A stretch of DNA of 64,000 nucleotides, taken from Paenibacillus_E sp052115445. GTDB lineage: Bacteria > Bacillota > Bacilli > Paenibacillales > NBRC-103111. This document shows positions 35,152-43,807 of the stretch, piece by piece (within the stretch, counting starts at the first letter, position 1; every line of letters begins with the position of its first letter). The position numbers and the translations under genes were made by a program. The notes below the pieces were generated by a model. That model was not told where the DNA came from. It saw nothing but the letters and a program-made list of their open reading frames with translations, and did not search any database. The stretch lies in NCBI RefSeq assembly GCF_052115445.1, contig NZ_JBFRGR010000013.1, positions 121,196 to 185,195 on the forward strand, in the 5' to 3' direction.

Positions 35152-35940
35152 TTATTTTTGATCGAGCAATTTCTTCATATCTGGCTCTTGACCGAACCAT
35201 TTTTTGTACACTGTTGCATAAGTGCCGTTCTCAATTACTTTTTTGATCGCAGGATCCAGCTTCGCTTTCAGGTCGCTGCCTTTAGGAAGCAAGATGCCAT
35301 AGTACTCGGATTCGAAGTTTTTGCTGTCAGATATCGAAACGATTTTTTTGTTTGGATTGTTTTTAACATACTCACGAATAATAGCAATATCCGCAACAAC
35401 CGCGTCAACACCGTTACTCTCAAGTTCCATCAAGGCAAGCGTATTATTATCCATACGTTTGAGGGACTTATTATCTCCACCCATAATTTTCGTCATAAGT
35501 GTATCAGCCGTAGTAGAGATTTGAACCGCTACTTTCTTATCCTTCAAATCAACTGCAGTTTTGATCGGGCTGCCTTCTTTAACAAGAATCATATTCGTTG
35601 ACTCGAAATAAGGAGCTGTATAATCATACGTTTGTTTACGCTCATCCGTAATGGATACACTGGAAATACCTGCTTGATACTCTTTACCTTGTTGAACACT
35701 CGTCAACATCGTATCCCAACCCGTGTTCGTAATGCTATAAGCTAGACCTGCTTCTTTCATCACTTCAGCAAGGAAGTCGATATCAAAGCCAGCTACCTTG
35801 TCTTTATCCATATATTCCATCGGTGCATAAGCTGCATCTGTTGCAAATTTAACTTTCGTACCACCACTATCTTTGGAGCCACAACCTGCCATTGTTATAA
35901 CTAAAGCTGCTGCTACCAAAGAAATCATTAATTTTTTCAT
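35152..35940 (-). CDS. Polar amino-acid ABC transporter substrate-binding lipoprotein
   Basis: A 262-residue family 3 solute-binding protein. Its lipoprotein signal ends TMAGC. The body has YAPMEYMDKDKVAGFDIDF (family pattern for the first lobe), SVSITDERKQTYDYTAPYF (second signature) and a C-terminal ATVYKKWFGQEP. Two in-frame ATGs overlap GGGGG spacing; 35940 gives 7 bases and is preferred over 35943. First gene of the three-gene importer operon. The ligand could be glutamine, arginine, cystine or similar; nothing in the window settles it. Confidence 0.9.
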   Translation of the reverse strand: MKKLMISLVAAALVITMAGCGSKDSGGTKVKFATDAAYAPMEYMDKDKVAGFDIDFLAEVMKEAGLAYSITNTGWDTMLTSVQQGKEYQAGISSVSITDERKQTYDYTAPYFESTNMILVKEGSPIKTAVDLKDKKVAVQISTTADTLMTKIMGGDNKSLKRMDNNTLALMELESNGVDAVVADIAIIREYVKNNPNKKIVSISDSKNFESEYYGILLPKGSDLKAKLDPAIKKVIENGTYATVYKKWFGQEPDMKKLLDQK

Positions 35941-36112
35941 CATTTTTCCCCCGCTCTATGTAATGGACGAATCATATATTAACACTTGGTCAATAAAATA
36001 ACAACACTTTTATGTGTAAAAAAAGCAAGGAAATTGCAGGAAGTATGAATTTAAATGCATTTTCAGATTCATGCACAGATGGCACACACAGCTTTGTCAT
36101 CATGCATGATGC

Positions 36113-36144
36113 AAAAAAACGCTTAGGTCTTAGAGACCCAAGCG
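36113..36144 (-). terminator. Terminator of the DUF1805 gene
   Basis: On the minus strand CGCTTGGGTC pairs with GACCTAAGCG (36120-36144), followed by TTTTTTTG. It lies about 22 bases past the DUF1805 stop. Confidence 0.88.
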
Positions 36145-36166
36145 CTCGAGCTTGCCGTTACATGAT

Positions 36167-36469
36167 TTACATCATTTTAAGTATCGCTTCTCTTCCAGTC
36201 ATCCCTGCTACAATACCTAAGTCTTCCGCCGTATAGGTTACTGATTCAAGCGGTGCTTCCAAAAGCTCCTCGATCGTTCGAACCCCGGTAGCTCGCGCCG
36301 CTACAATATTCCTGTCACTTAAACGCTCATTGAGCAGCGCCACATCGAGGGCGCCACACATAATATATCCTTTATCCGTCGTCACCACTAACAAGGTCGT
36401 CTTCGGCAATTTGACCTCTATCGCGATTGCTGTATGTCCTTCAAGAAGAATGGGTTCTACGCGCATCAT
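36167..36469 (-). CDS. DUF1805 (YunC-like) protein
   Basis: A 100-residue protein of the DUF1805/YunC family, recognised by VTTDKGYIMCGALDVALLNERL (about 31-52) with the conserved Gly-Tyr-Ile-Met-Cys-Gly, and the C-terminal YTAEDLGIVAGMTGREAL-like segment. The family is small and of unknown function. ATG 36469 has GAGGAG about 11 bases upstream; a GTG at 36478 is too near that site, and a second ATG at 36466 is also possible. Monocistronic with a strong terminator. Confidence 0.78.
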   Translation of the reverse strand: MMRVEPILLEGHTAIAIEVKLPKTTLLVVTTDKGYIMCGALDVALLNERLSDRNIVAARATGVRTIEELLEAPLESVTYTAEDLGIVAGMTGREAILKMM

Positions 36470-36561
36470 GCTCTGCACAGCTCCTCTTCGCAGTCTTACG
36501 GTAGTATATGCGCCTGCGGCTAGTACGGTGTGAGGTCACTGTAAAGATTCTGTGTGTTTTT

Positions 36562-36834
36562 TCATAACCTCATTAGCGCTCTCCNCTCAGCTTGAGGTCT
36601 ACATACTGGACAAACGCCAACAACTCTTCCTTGTTCGTCTGAATAGAAACTCAGCTTCTTTTCCTTTTTACGACAAAACGAACACATTTGCTTATTCACT
36701 TTGGATACTCGCTTCCCATGAAGTGACATCTGTATAATCTTCGTCGTCTCAACTTTATCTCTAATTCTAAAAGTTAGTCTATAAATCAAAAGAAGCACAC
36801 TCAATAGGATGATAACAAGTACGATCCATTTCAT
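36562..36834 (-). CDS. Small membrane protein with two CxxC motifs, hypothetical
   Basis: A 90-residue protein: one N-terminal transmembrane segment (MKWIVLVIILLSVLLLIY), then a basic stretch, then CSFCRKKEKKLSFYSDE and CPVCR. The two CxxC pairs about 25 residues apart look like a small zinc ribbon on the cytoplasmic side. ATG 36834 has GGAAGG 7 bases upstream. An ambiguous base at 36585 falls in the last codons, so the C-terminus may be misread. No family recognised. Confidence 0.6.
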   Translation of the reverse strand: MKWIVLVIILLSVLLLIYRLTFRIRDKVETTKIIQMSLHGKRVSKVNKQMCSFCRKKEKKLSFYSDEQGRVVGVCPVCRPQAEXRALMRL

Positions 36835-36869
36835 AGCGCAACCTTCCTTCATGCCATATTCTTTCAGGT

Positions 36870-37055
36870 TTACTGGAGATGCAAATCTGTTGTTGCCTTA
36901 ATCATGCGAATTTTTTCTTTCTGTTCTTTAATAACGTCTTCATACACTTTTAATTGCTTTACAAATAAAGCATATTCCTCTTCTGCTTCTTTGAGAATGG
37001 CTTCTGCCTCCATCAATTTTAATCTCAAATCTTCTCTCGCCGTATAATCATCCAA
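36870..37055 (-). CDS. Small coiled-coil protein (61 aa), hypothetical
   Basis: This 61-residue, highly charged protein has heptad-like Leu/Ile spacing throughout (RLKLMEAEAILKEAEEEY then VKQLKVYEDVIKEQKEKI), so it is probably one long amphipathic helix or coiled coil. GGAGG lies 11 bases before the ATG. It sits 35 bases upstream of the CxxC membrane protein and may be cotranscribed with it. No family recognised. Confidence 0.6.
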   Translation of the reverse strand: MDDYTAREDLRLKLMEAEAILKEAEEEYALFVKQLKVYEDVIKEQKEKIRMIKATTDLHLQ

Positions 37056-37209
37056 TGTAGTACCTCCGTAAAAATGATTTATTTTCTCTACTCGAATTTA
37101 CTCGAAATTACTCAGGGGAAGAGCCATTTATGAAAACGAGGCTACATTTGAATATGATATCATGATATAGTTAAGATGAGTGCGATTTTCGTGCAGTTAG
37201 GAGGCTATG

Positions 37210-37701
37210 ATGAACCAACGGGATTCAAACACAAGTCCGAAGAATGGACATTTATTCACCGTAGAGATTTTAATTGAAGATCAGACCAATGGCCTAGCAA
37301 TGGAAAAGCTCCTTCATTTGTTAAATGCAGACGCGATCAAAGATTATCAAATCCTTAAAGGCATCCAGCTCGGTCAACTTATTGAATTGAATACGAAACA
37401 AGGAAGTCCCGCTTCCTTACATACAAATAAAAAAACTGGCGCTCCTACGCCAACCTCAACTGGCAGAACGAACCCCACTGAAGCCGCGAAACACATTGTT
37501 GAGCAGTTAGAGAGTTTCAAGACGAACAATACCTTGATTCGTTTGACGGTGATCAAAGCGCAAGGAATTAAACTAAACCTCCCTTGTCGAATCCTCAATT
37601 TTGACGCGAGCAGCCAGAATGTGACTGTCTATCATGTTGATGAGAAAAAGGTATATCTATTCAAGTTAAATGAAATTGATGACTACGTAGCAACAAATTG
37701 A
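37210..37701 (+). CDS. Hypothetical protein with two structured ends and a low-complexity middle
   Basis: A 163-residue soluble protein. Residues about 12-60 look structured (HLFTVEILIEDQTNGLAMEKLLHLL). A Ser/Thr/Pro/Lys-rich linker lies at about 65-90. The C-terminal half (about 92-163) has alternating strands, including LIRLTVIKAQGIKLNLPC and VTVYHVDEKKVYLFKLNEIDDY, resembling a small beta-barrel. I choose the second ATG (37210) for better spacing from AGGAGG. It is divergent from the small-protein genes and convergent with the GGDEF/EAL gene. No function assigned. Confidence 0.65.
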   Translation: MNQRDSNTSPKNGHLFTVEILIEDQTNGLAMEKLLHLLNADAIKDYQILKGIQLGQLIELNTKQGSPASLHTNKKTGAPTPTSTGRTNPTEAAKHIVEQLESFKTNNTLIRLTVIKAQGIKLNLPCRILNFDASSQNVTVYHVDEKKVYLFKLNEIDDYVATN

Positions 37702-37703
37702 AT

Positions 37704-37743
37704 AAAAGGTACCCTTGCTAACGATCTGCATGGGTACCTTTTT
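37704..37743. terminator. Bidirectional terminator
   Basis: AAAAGGTACCC (37704-37714) pairs with GGGTACCTTTTT (37732-37743), between the convergent hypothetical gene and the GGDEF/EAL gene. Confidence 0.85.
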
Positions 37744-39603
37744 CTATTCACCTGACGCAGCTGCAACTGAAATGCCATGCTTTAGCATATGCTCCAGCTC
37801 TAAACGATCAACAGGAGGACTAAACCAATATCCTTGAACCTCATTGCATCGATTTTGATATAAGAATTTCAATTGATCTTCGGTCTCTACACCTTCTGCG
37901 ATAACTTTCAGATTCAAATGGTGCGTCATGGCTATAATGGTCGCAACAATGGCCGCGTCATTCGGATCTACCATGATATCGCGGACGAAGGAGCGGTCAA
38001 TCTTCAGCTTATCAATCGGAAATTTCTTCAAATAATAAAGCGAACTATAACCTGTACCGAAGTCGTCGATACTCACATTCACACCAAGTTCTTTCAATTC
38101 AAGCAGTGATTGAATGGCATGATCCACATCCATCGTCATACTTTCAGTAATTTCCAACTCCAAATATTGCGGATCCAGCTCGGTCTGCTCAAGAACATGC
38201 CTTATTTTCCCTTTCAGATTATGCTGGAAAAACTGTCGCATCGATAAATTCACTGAGATCGGAATAGGGGCATACCCTTCAGACTGCCATGTTTTGTTTT
38301 GCTTACAAGCCGCGCGGAGCACCCACTCGCCAATCGGTACGATCAATCCACTTTCTTCCGCTAATGGGATAAAATGATTAGGCATAACCATCCCCTTGTC
38401 CGGGTGATTCCACCGAATTAAAGCTTCTACACCAACAATTCGCCCCGATCCTATATCCACCTGAGGCTGGTAGTACAGTACGAATTCTTCATTAACTAAC
38501 GCTCTGCGCAGCTCATTCTCCAGCCTCAAACGATTGATCGAAACAGATTTCATATCCGAATTGAATATCTGAAAATCGTTTCGCCCTTTCTCTTTGGCCC
38601 GGGCTAATGCAATATCCGCATATTTCATCAATTCATCAGCTTCACCTGTATCTTCCGAAGAAATGGCGACACCTATACTTGCCGTGACATGCAGCTCATA
38701 TTGTTCAAGGAGGAATGGCTTCTCCAAGACACGATTGATTTCAGCAATAACGGTCATCACATCATTCACATCTTCTACATTGGAATAGAAAAAGGCAAAT
38801 TCGTCACCTTCCGTACGCGCCAAGAAATCCTCAGCGGTCAAACAGCGAGTGAACCGTTCTGCAAGTTGAAGTAGCAGCATGTTGCCATAGTCATGCCCAA
38901 AGCTATCATTTACAAGTTTGAAGCGATCAATATCCAAATAAAACACCGCGACCTTATGTCCTTCTTCTTTACAAAGACGCAGTCGTTCGTCCAAATGATC
39001 TTTAAATAACCGTCGATTCGGAAGCCCCGTCATATCATCGTAATAGGCCATGAAACGGACTTGCTCATCGCCACGTTTACGTTCCGTAATGTCCTGACAA
39101 ATCAGAATATTACCTTTGGCATGATGATGGATATCGACAGGAACAGCTGTTACGTGCAAATCGACACGATAACCGCGCTGATGCAGTACCGACGTATCAA
39201 AGGTATATGGAATTCCGTTGCGACTTTGCTGCAATTGCCACTCGGTTGTCTCCAACTGTTCTTCCGTTACAATGCCTGTAAAAGGTTGATGCATTAGATC
39301 TGTAACCGAGTATCCCAGAATCGATTCTACTGCTTGATTCATACGAATAAAATTACCTTCATCATTAAAAATCCCGATCGCATTGGGATTATGTTCAAAT
39401 AGCGAATCCAGTACACTTAGATACGCATGATCTCTCGGGAGTTCCTTGGGCATCGGCGGTTGTCGCAGCGAGTTCTTAGCACGCAATACGTAAAGTAGTG
39501 CGAGTGCGCCCGAGAGACAAATCCATGGGGCGTACGGCTTTACGAAAATGCTAACGCATATGGCTACGACGACATATACGCCAATATAGAGCCGATTGTT
39601 CAC
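37744..39603 (-). CDS. PAS-GGDEF-EAL protein (cyclic-di-GMP metabolism)
   Basis: A 619-residue membrane protein: two transmembrane segments near the N-terminus, a PAS domain (about 65-185), a GGDEF domain and a C-terminal EAL domain. The EAL part is intact (VGVEALIRWNHP, then ELEITES, FGTGYSSL and DKLKIDRSFV). The GGDEF signature reads EGDEF in ARTEGDEFAFF, with Glu replacing the first Gly, so cyclase activity is doubtful and the protein probably acts as a phosphodiesterase. The start is GTG 39603, with GGAGG 7 bases upstream; a TTG start at 39666 is weaker. Monocistronic. The PAS ligand is unknown. Confidence 0.9.
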   Translation of the reverse strand: MNNRLYIGVYVVVAICVSIFVKPYAPWICLSGALALLYVLRAKNSLRQPPMPKELPRDHAYLSVLDSLFEHNPNAIGIFNDEGNFIRMNQAVESILGYSVTDLMHQPFTGIVTEEQLETTEWQLQQSRNGIPYTFDTSVLHQRGYRVDLHVTAVPVDIHHHAKGNILICQDITERKRGDEQVRFMAYYDDMTGLPNRRLFKDHLDERLRLCKEEGHKVAVFYLDIDRFKLVNDSFGHDYGNMLLLQLAERFTRCLTAEDFLARTEGDEFAFFYSNVEDVNDVMTVIAEINRVLEKPFLLEQYELHVTASIGVAISSEDTGEADELMKYADIALARAKEKGRNDFQIFNSDMKSVSINRLRLENELRRALVNEEFVLYYQPQVDIGSGRIVGVEALIRWNHPDKGMVMPNHFIPLAEESGLIVPIGEWVLRAACKQNKTWQSEGYAPIPISVNLSMRQFFQHNLKGKIRHVLEQTELDPQYLELEITESMTMDVDHAIQSLLELKELGVNVSIDDFGTGYSSLYYLKKFPIDKLKIDRSFVRDIMVDPNDAAIVATIIAMTHHLNLKVIAEGVETEDQLKFLYQNRCNEVQGYWFSPPVDRLELEHMLKHGISVAAASGE

Positions 39604-39766
39604 GAATTCGCCTCCTTCTATAGTTCTATGTTCAATAGGGTGGCCTTTCGTAGATGTCCGATCCAAGCTCCCAAATGATGTAAAATAATCTCGCGCACAT
39701 TACCAATCAGTGTTTACTTTCTACAAAGGTTGCGCCATTTCCTGCTAACTTGCCATGAAATGCGAA

Positions 39767-39792
39767 AAAGAGCCAGATTTCTCCGGCTCTTT
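39767..39792 (-). terminator. Terminator of the DUF423 gene
   Basis: AAAGAGCC and GGCTCTTT form a stem around a 10-base loop, 4 bases past the stop codon. On the minus strand it is followed by TTTCGC. Confidence 0.75.
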
Positions 39793-39795
39793 CGA

Positions 39796-40167
39796 CTAAT
39801 TTAATTTAAACGCTGCAATGGCTAACAGGGTCCAACCGACAAGGAAGCTTAATCCGCCTAGCGGAGTTATAGGTCCAAAGGCTTTAATACCTGTCAAGCT
39901 TAATCCATACAAACTGCCAGAGAACAAGATAATTCCGATGAAGATAGCCCACCCTGAGGCATTCACCAAGGAAGTATTTCCTAGCTTGTCCGAGAGCAGC
40001 GCGATCACGAGTAAAGCAATCGCGTGTATCATGTGATAATGAACGCCTGTTTGAAACACGTCGATCTTATCAGGAATTTTCGTTTTCAAATAGTGGGCGC
40101 CAAACGCACCTAATGCAACAGATAGGAAAGCATTCAAGCTTCCTAAAATCATAAACAATTTCATCAT
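39796..40167 (-). CDS. DUF423 family small membrane protein
   Basis: A 123-residue integral membrane protein with four hydrophobic segments. It is recognised as DUF423 (YwdK/YgdD-like) by GSLNAFLSVALGAFGAHYLK near the start, YHMIHAIALL in the middle and ITPLGGLSFLVGWTLLAIAA at the end. The biochemical role of the family is not established. Two adjacent ATGs (40167, 40164) are possible starts. Followed by a terminator, so it ends its transcript. Confidence 0.85.
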   Translation of the reverse strand: MMKLFMILGSLNAFLSVALGAFGAHYLKTKIPDKIDVFQTGVHYHMIHAIALLVIALLSDKLGNTSLVNASGWAIFIGIILFSGSLYGLSLTGIKAFGPITPLGGLSFLVGWTLLAIAAFKLN

Positions 40168-40199
40168 AAGACTTTATTTCCTTTCACTGCTGTAATGAA

Positions 40200-40502
40200 C
40201 TACTCGACTTCACCAATATCATGTTGGCCTACAATTAAACGAACAGGCTCCAAGAAAACACGCGTAACGGTTGGCTGCTCGATTAAATTAACTTCAATAT
40301 CTTCGATCTTATAACGAATCGTCTTTCCCTCACGCTTGTCATAGACAACGTCGAACTGCTTCAAACCTAGTTGATGAATCAAAACGGAAGAACCAATCGA
40401 GACTGCATTCGACTCGAATTCTCCGTGTTCAAATATCACCTCGGACATAATCTCATCATTCATATCGACAATCGTGACGTACTGGCAAAATTGGTATCTC
40501 AT
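40200..40502 (-). CDS. Hypothetical protein, 100 aa
   Basis: A 100-residue, probably soluble, strand-rich protein starting MRYQFCQYVTIVDMNDEI and ending VEPVRLIVGQ-like. GAGGGGG precedes the ATG by about 10 bases. It lies 32 bases upstream of the DUF423 gene on the same strand, so the two may be cotranscribed. No known family was recognised and no catalytic motif is visible. Confidence 0.6.
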   Translation of the reverse strand: MRYQFCQYVTIVDMNDEIMSEVIFEHGEFESNAVSIGSSVLIHQLGLKQFDVVYDKREGKTIRYKIEDIEVNLIEQPTVTRVFLEPVRLIVGQHDIGEVE

Positions 40503-40600
40503 CGTAAAAAATCCCCCTCGAATTGGATGTATTTAGGTAGATATACCCATTCGCCGAAAATTGTCGATATTCCTGCTAGTTTCATGATTCCCCACAATGT

Positions 40601-41521
40601 TCAAATAAAATCCAACAAATAGATGACAATTGGTATCGTAAACATACTAAATAATGTCGAAGTAAAGACCGCCTGTGAAGAAAACTCAGCCTCATTCTCA
40701 TACTCAATGGCAAGGAGCACACTACTTAATGATGTAGGAACTGCGCAGGACAGAATCAACGCCTTCGCGGTTAAACCTTCAATTCCCAGCATCCACACAA
40801 CCAAAAACCCTAATAGCGGACCTATCGCCAAGCGCAGCATATTTGACAACAAGACATTCGAGAACTGAAATGTCCATTTCATGGCGCCAAGCTGTACGCC
40901 TAACGTCAACAGCGCTGTGGCCATAAAGGCATTTGCGATGTAGTTCAACGGGATGTTGATCGAGGATGGCACCGGCACATGGTAATAACGTAACAAGAGT
41001 GCTATTGGAATGGCATAAATGACAGGTAACGAGAGAATCGTTTTCATCGTCGCCTTCCAAGAAGCCTTATGTGCATTTAAGGTGTAAATTCCATAGGTAT
41101 TAGGGATGAGCGTCTGCATAATCATAATAACGATCTGGATAGCTAGTGTATAGGCGTTGCCGCCGAATACGGTTTGATTGAGTGGCAGTGCATAATTAGC
41201 GCTATTGTAGAAAATAACACTATTTCGCATGGCGATCCGCATGCCGCGCTTCAGCTTCTGTATGCGGATGATCACTTCAATGATCGCAAATAGAAGGCTG
41301 AAGAAAATGACAAAAAATAAGAGCACCTGCATGAGGATGGAGAGACTCATTTCGGATTCATACAGCTTTACAAAAACAAGTGCTGGCGAAAATACATAGA
41401 AATTCAGCTTCGAGAGTGTACGAATGTCAATTTGAAAGGCGCGATACATGGTCACGCCAACCGCGATCATGATACAAATCGGAACAATATTATTGATTAG
41501 AATATACACAAAATAATTCAT
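40601..41521 (-). CDS. AEC-family transporter (auxin efflux carrier-like)
   Basis: A 306-residue membrane protein of the AEC family with about ten transmembrane segments. It has VGVTMYRAFQIDIRTLSKLNFYV (about 21-43) in the first half, NSANYALPLNQTVFGG (about 110-125) with the family Asn-Pro-like helix break, and CAVPTSLSSVLLAIEYENE near the C-terminus. AEC proteins export organic anions such as malate or related acids. GAGG lies 7 bases before the ATG. It follows the OhrR-like regulator by 39 bases and is probably controlled by it. Confidence 0.88.
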   Translation of the reverse strand: MNYFVYILINNIVPICIMIAVGVTMYRAFQIDIRTLSKLNFYVFSPALVFVKLYESEMSLSILMQVLLFFVIFFSLLFAIIEVIIRIQKLKRGMRIAMRNSVIFYNSANYALPLNQTVFGGNAYTLAIQIVIMIMQTLIPNTYGIYTLNAHKASWKATMKTILSLPVIYAIPIALLLRYYHVPVPSSINIPLNYIANAFMATALLTLGVQLGAMKWTFQFSNVLLSNMLRLAIGPLLGFLVVWMLGIEGLTAKALILSCAVPTSLSSVLLAIEYENEAEFSSQAVFTSTLFSMFTIPIVIYLLDFI

Positions 41522-41560
41522 TGCATAGCCTCAATTCATCGAGAATCCCCATGATGCTCC

Positions 41561-42001
41561 TTACATGGAGGCATTAACGCTTGTGATAATTCGTTTCAAC
41601 TGCGCGTTGAAATTCGTAATTTCTTCCGGTGATAAACCACTCGAAGCGAACAGTGTCTGCGGAATGCATAGTGCCTGATCGTAGAGAGCTAGTCCGGCTT
41701 CTGTGATGCGAATGAGGACTACTCGCTCATCTTCCTGTGAGCGATTCCGAACGAGCAATTTCTGCGCTTCCATTCTTTTGAGCATCGGGGTCAGTGTTCC
41801 TGAGTCCAGATCTAGCTTCTCACTAAGCTCTTTCACCGTGCTCTCCTTCTGCTCCCAGAGCACAAGCAGAACCAAGTATTGCGGATACGTGATACCAAGC
41901 TCCTCGAGAAAAGGGCGATACATCCGAGTGATCGCTCTGGAGCTTGCATATAGGCTGAAACAAAGCTGATTCTCCAGCTTCAAAAATTCACTGCTACTCA
42001 T
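41561..42001 (-). CDS. MarR-family regulator, OhrR type (redox-sensing)
   Basis: A 146-residue winged-helix regulator. The N-terminal LENQLCFSLYASSRAITRMYRPFLEE places a Cys at the position of the peroxide-sensing cysteine of OhrR (about residue 14). The recognition region is STVKELSEKLDLDSGTLTPMLKRMEAQKL, followed by the wing with RSQEDERVV, all as in OhrR. ATG 42001 gives the usual OhrR length; the upstream extension to 42067 is not family-like. It is the first gene of a pair with an AEC transporter; no ohr gene is present nearby. Confidence 0.85.
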   Translation of the reverse strand: MSSSEFLKLENQLCFSLYASSRAITRMYRPFLEELGITYPQYLVLLVLWEQKESTVKELSEKLDLDSGTLTPMLKRMEAQKLLVRNRSQEDERVVLIRITEAGLALYDQALCIPQTLFASSGLSPEEITNFNAQLKRIITSVNASM

Positions 42002-42024
42002 AGTTGTTTCCTTTCCTCCGTCAT

Positions 42025-42036
42025 ATTGTGAACAAT
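42025..42036 (-). promoter_or_regulatory. Candidate operator ATTGT-N2-ACAAT upstream of ohrR-like gene
   Basis: ATTGTGAACAAT is a 5-2-5 dyad 24-35 bases upstream of the regulator start, overlapping where RNA polymerase or the ribosome site region begins. OhrR-type operators contain similar ACAAT/ATTGT words. It may provide autoregulation. Confidence 0.4.
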
Positions 42037-42080
42037 CGATTTGCTTCCAATTTAAACAAAAAGTCACCGACTGTCAATAC

Positions 42081-42126
42081 AAAACGCGGATGAGCGCCCA
42101 TCTATCAGGCACACATCCGCGTTTTT
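42081..42126 (-). terminator. Terminator of the Lpl-type ABC operon
   Basis: AAAACGCGGATG (42081-42092) pairs with CATCCGCGTTTTT (42114-42126), 10 bases past the stop of the binding-protein gene. It isolates that operon from the OhrR-like gene. Confidence 0.85.
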
Positions 42127-42135
42127 CAAGATTAT

Positions 42136-43728
42136 TTATTTAATATTTTGACTTTTCACATACTCCAACCATTGTTTCTTGTATTCGGCTTGGATTTTAT
42201 CAAGCCCGGCTACTTTGGCTTTTTCCATAAATGTTTTCAATCCGCCTTCAACATCCGCAACCAGACCTGCTTCAAGTGGATACAGATATTGTTTCTCCAC
42301 TTGCTCTAATGCCGCTCTTTCTGCTTGATAGCTCGTGTAGTCTTCTGCAAATCCTGTGTATTTATCAGGTGTTGCAATTTTATCCAGATCAGCGAAGATT
42401 TTTTTCACGCCATCGTAGCCTTTATCGAATAACATAAACTCAGGATTTCTCCATGCCCAGCCCTGCATAGCTTCTCTAGGGAAACCATTGCTGTTCGTGT
42501 CACCGATCATGGTGTAGTAACCATTATCAACCGTGTAGTTTTTGCCTAAGATACCGTACTCAGTCAATTGATTGTACGTTTTGTCTGTTACCATTTTTTC
42601 GTAGAAAGCAAGTGCACGCTCGGCGTTTTTACTACTTTTCGGAATTGCGAAGCCATTGTGGATCGGGTGAACTGGCTCTGCATGCCCTTTAATCATTGGC
42701 GCTGGGTAGTACTCAAGCTTCCAGTCTGGGTGAGTAGAAGCAATTTTCAGCTTTTGATCATTGAAGCGGCTAGGGTTATCTCCAAGATTCGCTGCTGCTT
42801 TACCGCTTGTAATCAAATCGGTCATCGCATCCTTCGTGTTCAGGACGTTCTTCGTAATGTAGCCGGCATCCTGCCATTTCTTCATCGCTTTCAGCTCATT
42901 CAAGTGCTCCGCAGAACCCCAGTACAAGCTAACATCAGATGGCGTTTTATAGCCAATGTTCAACCCATAAGGAACGGCTCCAATTGGATCGATTGTTAAG
43001 TTTTTGTATTGATCAGAAAGACTGCCTTTCACATCACTATTCGCTGCTAGTGGTACCATATCAGGTACATTTTTCTTAATGCCAGCTAGATATACTTCGA
43101 AATTAGCAAGGGAATCCGGTTTCGGCAAATTGAACTTCTCTCTGAGATCTTCACGCCAGATAAAGCCTGTCGTTACGTACTCTTTATAAGTGGCAGGAAC
43201 GGTGTAGATTTTGCCATCAATTTTGACAGCTTCCCACATGTCTTTCGGTACGAAGCTATTCAATTTAGGCGCTGCTTTCGGAAGCAACTCATCCAGTGCT
43301 AGGAAAGCTCCTTTTTTGGCATAGGATTGGTATTGTGTCCACTCTGCTGTGAAGATCAAATCAACCGCTTGGCCGGAAGATAATAATAACTTATATTTCT
43401 GATCCCAATCCGTCCACGTTGTGAAATTGAATTTAACTGTCGCGTTCAGATCCTTCAAGGCCAGCTTGTTAATCTCTTCTTCAATAACTGGAAGATCTTT
43501 CGGTGCAGGTCCTAACATATAGAATTGCAATTCTACTTTCTTCGATGTGTCTATTCCTGCTGGCTTAGCTGTAGCCGCCGCTGCTGTAGCTTCTGGTGCT
43601 TTCGTTGCTGGGGCTGTGGAAGGACTTGGCGAACTTGTGGATGTGGAACTGCTACACCCTGCAACAACGGAACCCGCAAGCACTAATGCCATTGACACAC
43701 TGTACATCTTTTTCGCATTACTTTTCAT
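42136..43728 (-). CDS. Extracellular solute-binding lipoprotein (LplA type)
   Basis: A 530-residue carbohydrate-type binding lipoprotein. Its signal ends VVAGC (about Cys25), followed by a Ser/Thr/Pro/Ala linker. The length and motifs such as VELQFYMLGPAPKDLP and TTWTDWDQKYKLLLSSGQAVDLIF match the LplA/YtcQ group found with LplB/LplC permeases. It is the third gene of its operon, behind the two permeases (80 bases after the second), unlike the usual binding-protein-first order. Probably imports an oligosaccharide or a complex glycan fragment. Confidence 0.88.
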   Translation of the reverse strand: MKSNAKKMYSVSMALVLAGSVVAGCSSSTSTSSPSPSTAPATKAPEATAAAATAKPAGIDTSKKVELQFYMLGPAPKDLPVIEEEINKLALKDLNATVKFNFTTWTDWDQKYKLLLSSGQAVDLIFTAEWTQYQSYAKKGAFLALDELLPKAAPKLNSFVPKDMWEAVKIDGKIYTVPATYKEYVTTGFIWREDLREKFNLPKPDSLANFEVYLAGIKKNVPDMVPLAANSDVKGSLSDQYKNLTIDPIGAVPYGLNIGYKTPSDVSLYWGSAEHLNELKAMKKWQDAGYITKNVLNTKDAMTDLITSGKAAANLGDNPSRFNDQKLKIASTHPDWKLEYYPAPMIKGHAEPVHPIHNGFAIPKSSKNAERALAFYEKMVTDKTYNQLTEYGILGKNYTVDNGYYTMIGDTNSNGFPREAMQGWAWRNPEFMLFDKGYDGVKKIFADLDKIATPDKYTGFAEDYTSYQAERAALEQVEKQYLYPLEAGLVADVEGGLKTFMEKAKVAGLDKIQAEYKKQWLEYVKSQNIK

Positions 43729-43807
43729 GTAAATCCTCCCTTTATTTGTGCATAATTTAAATAAGTCAATAATCTATGTTAGCTGACGGAATAACTCCGT
43801 TACAGTT

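Noticed and set aside
36012..36236. Plus-strand frame over the terminator near 36.1 kb
   Set aside because: It crosses a strong minus-strand terminator and the DUF1805 gene, without family resemblance.
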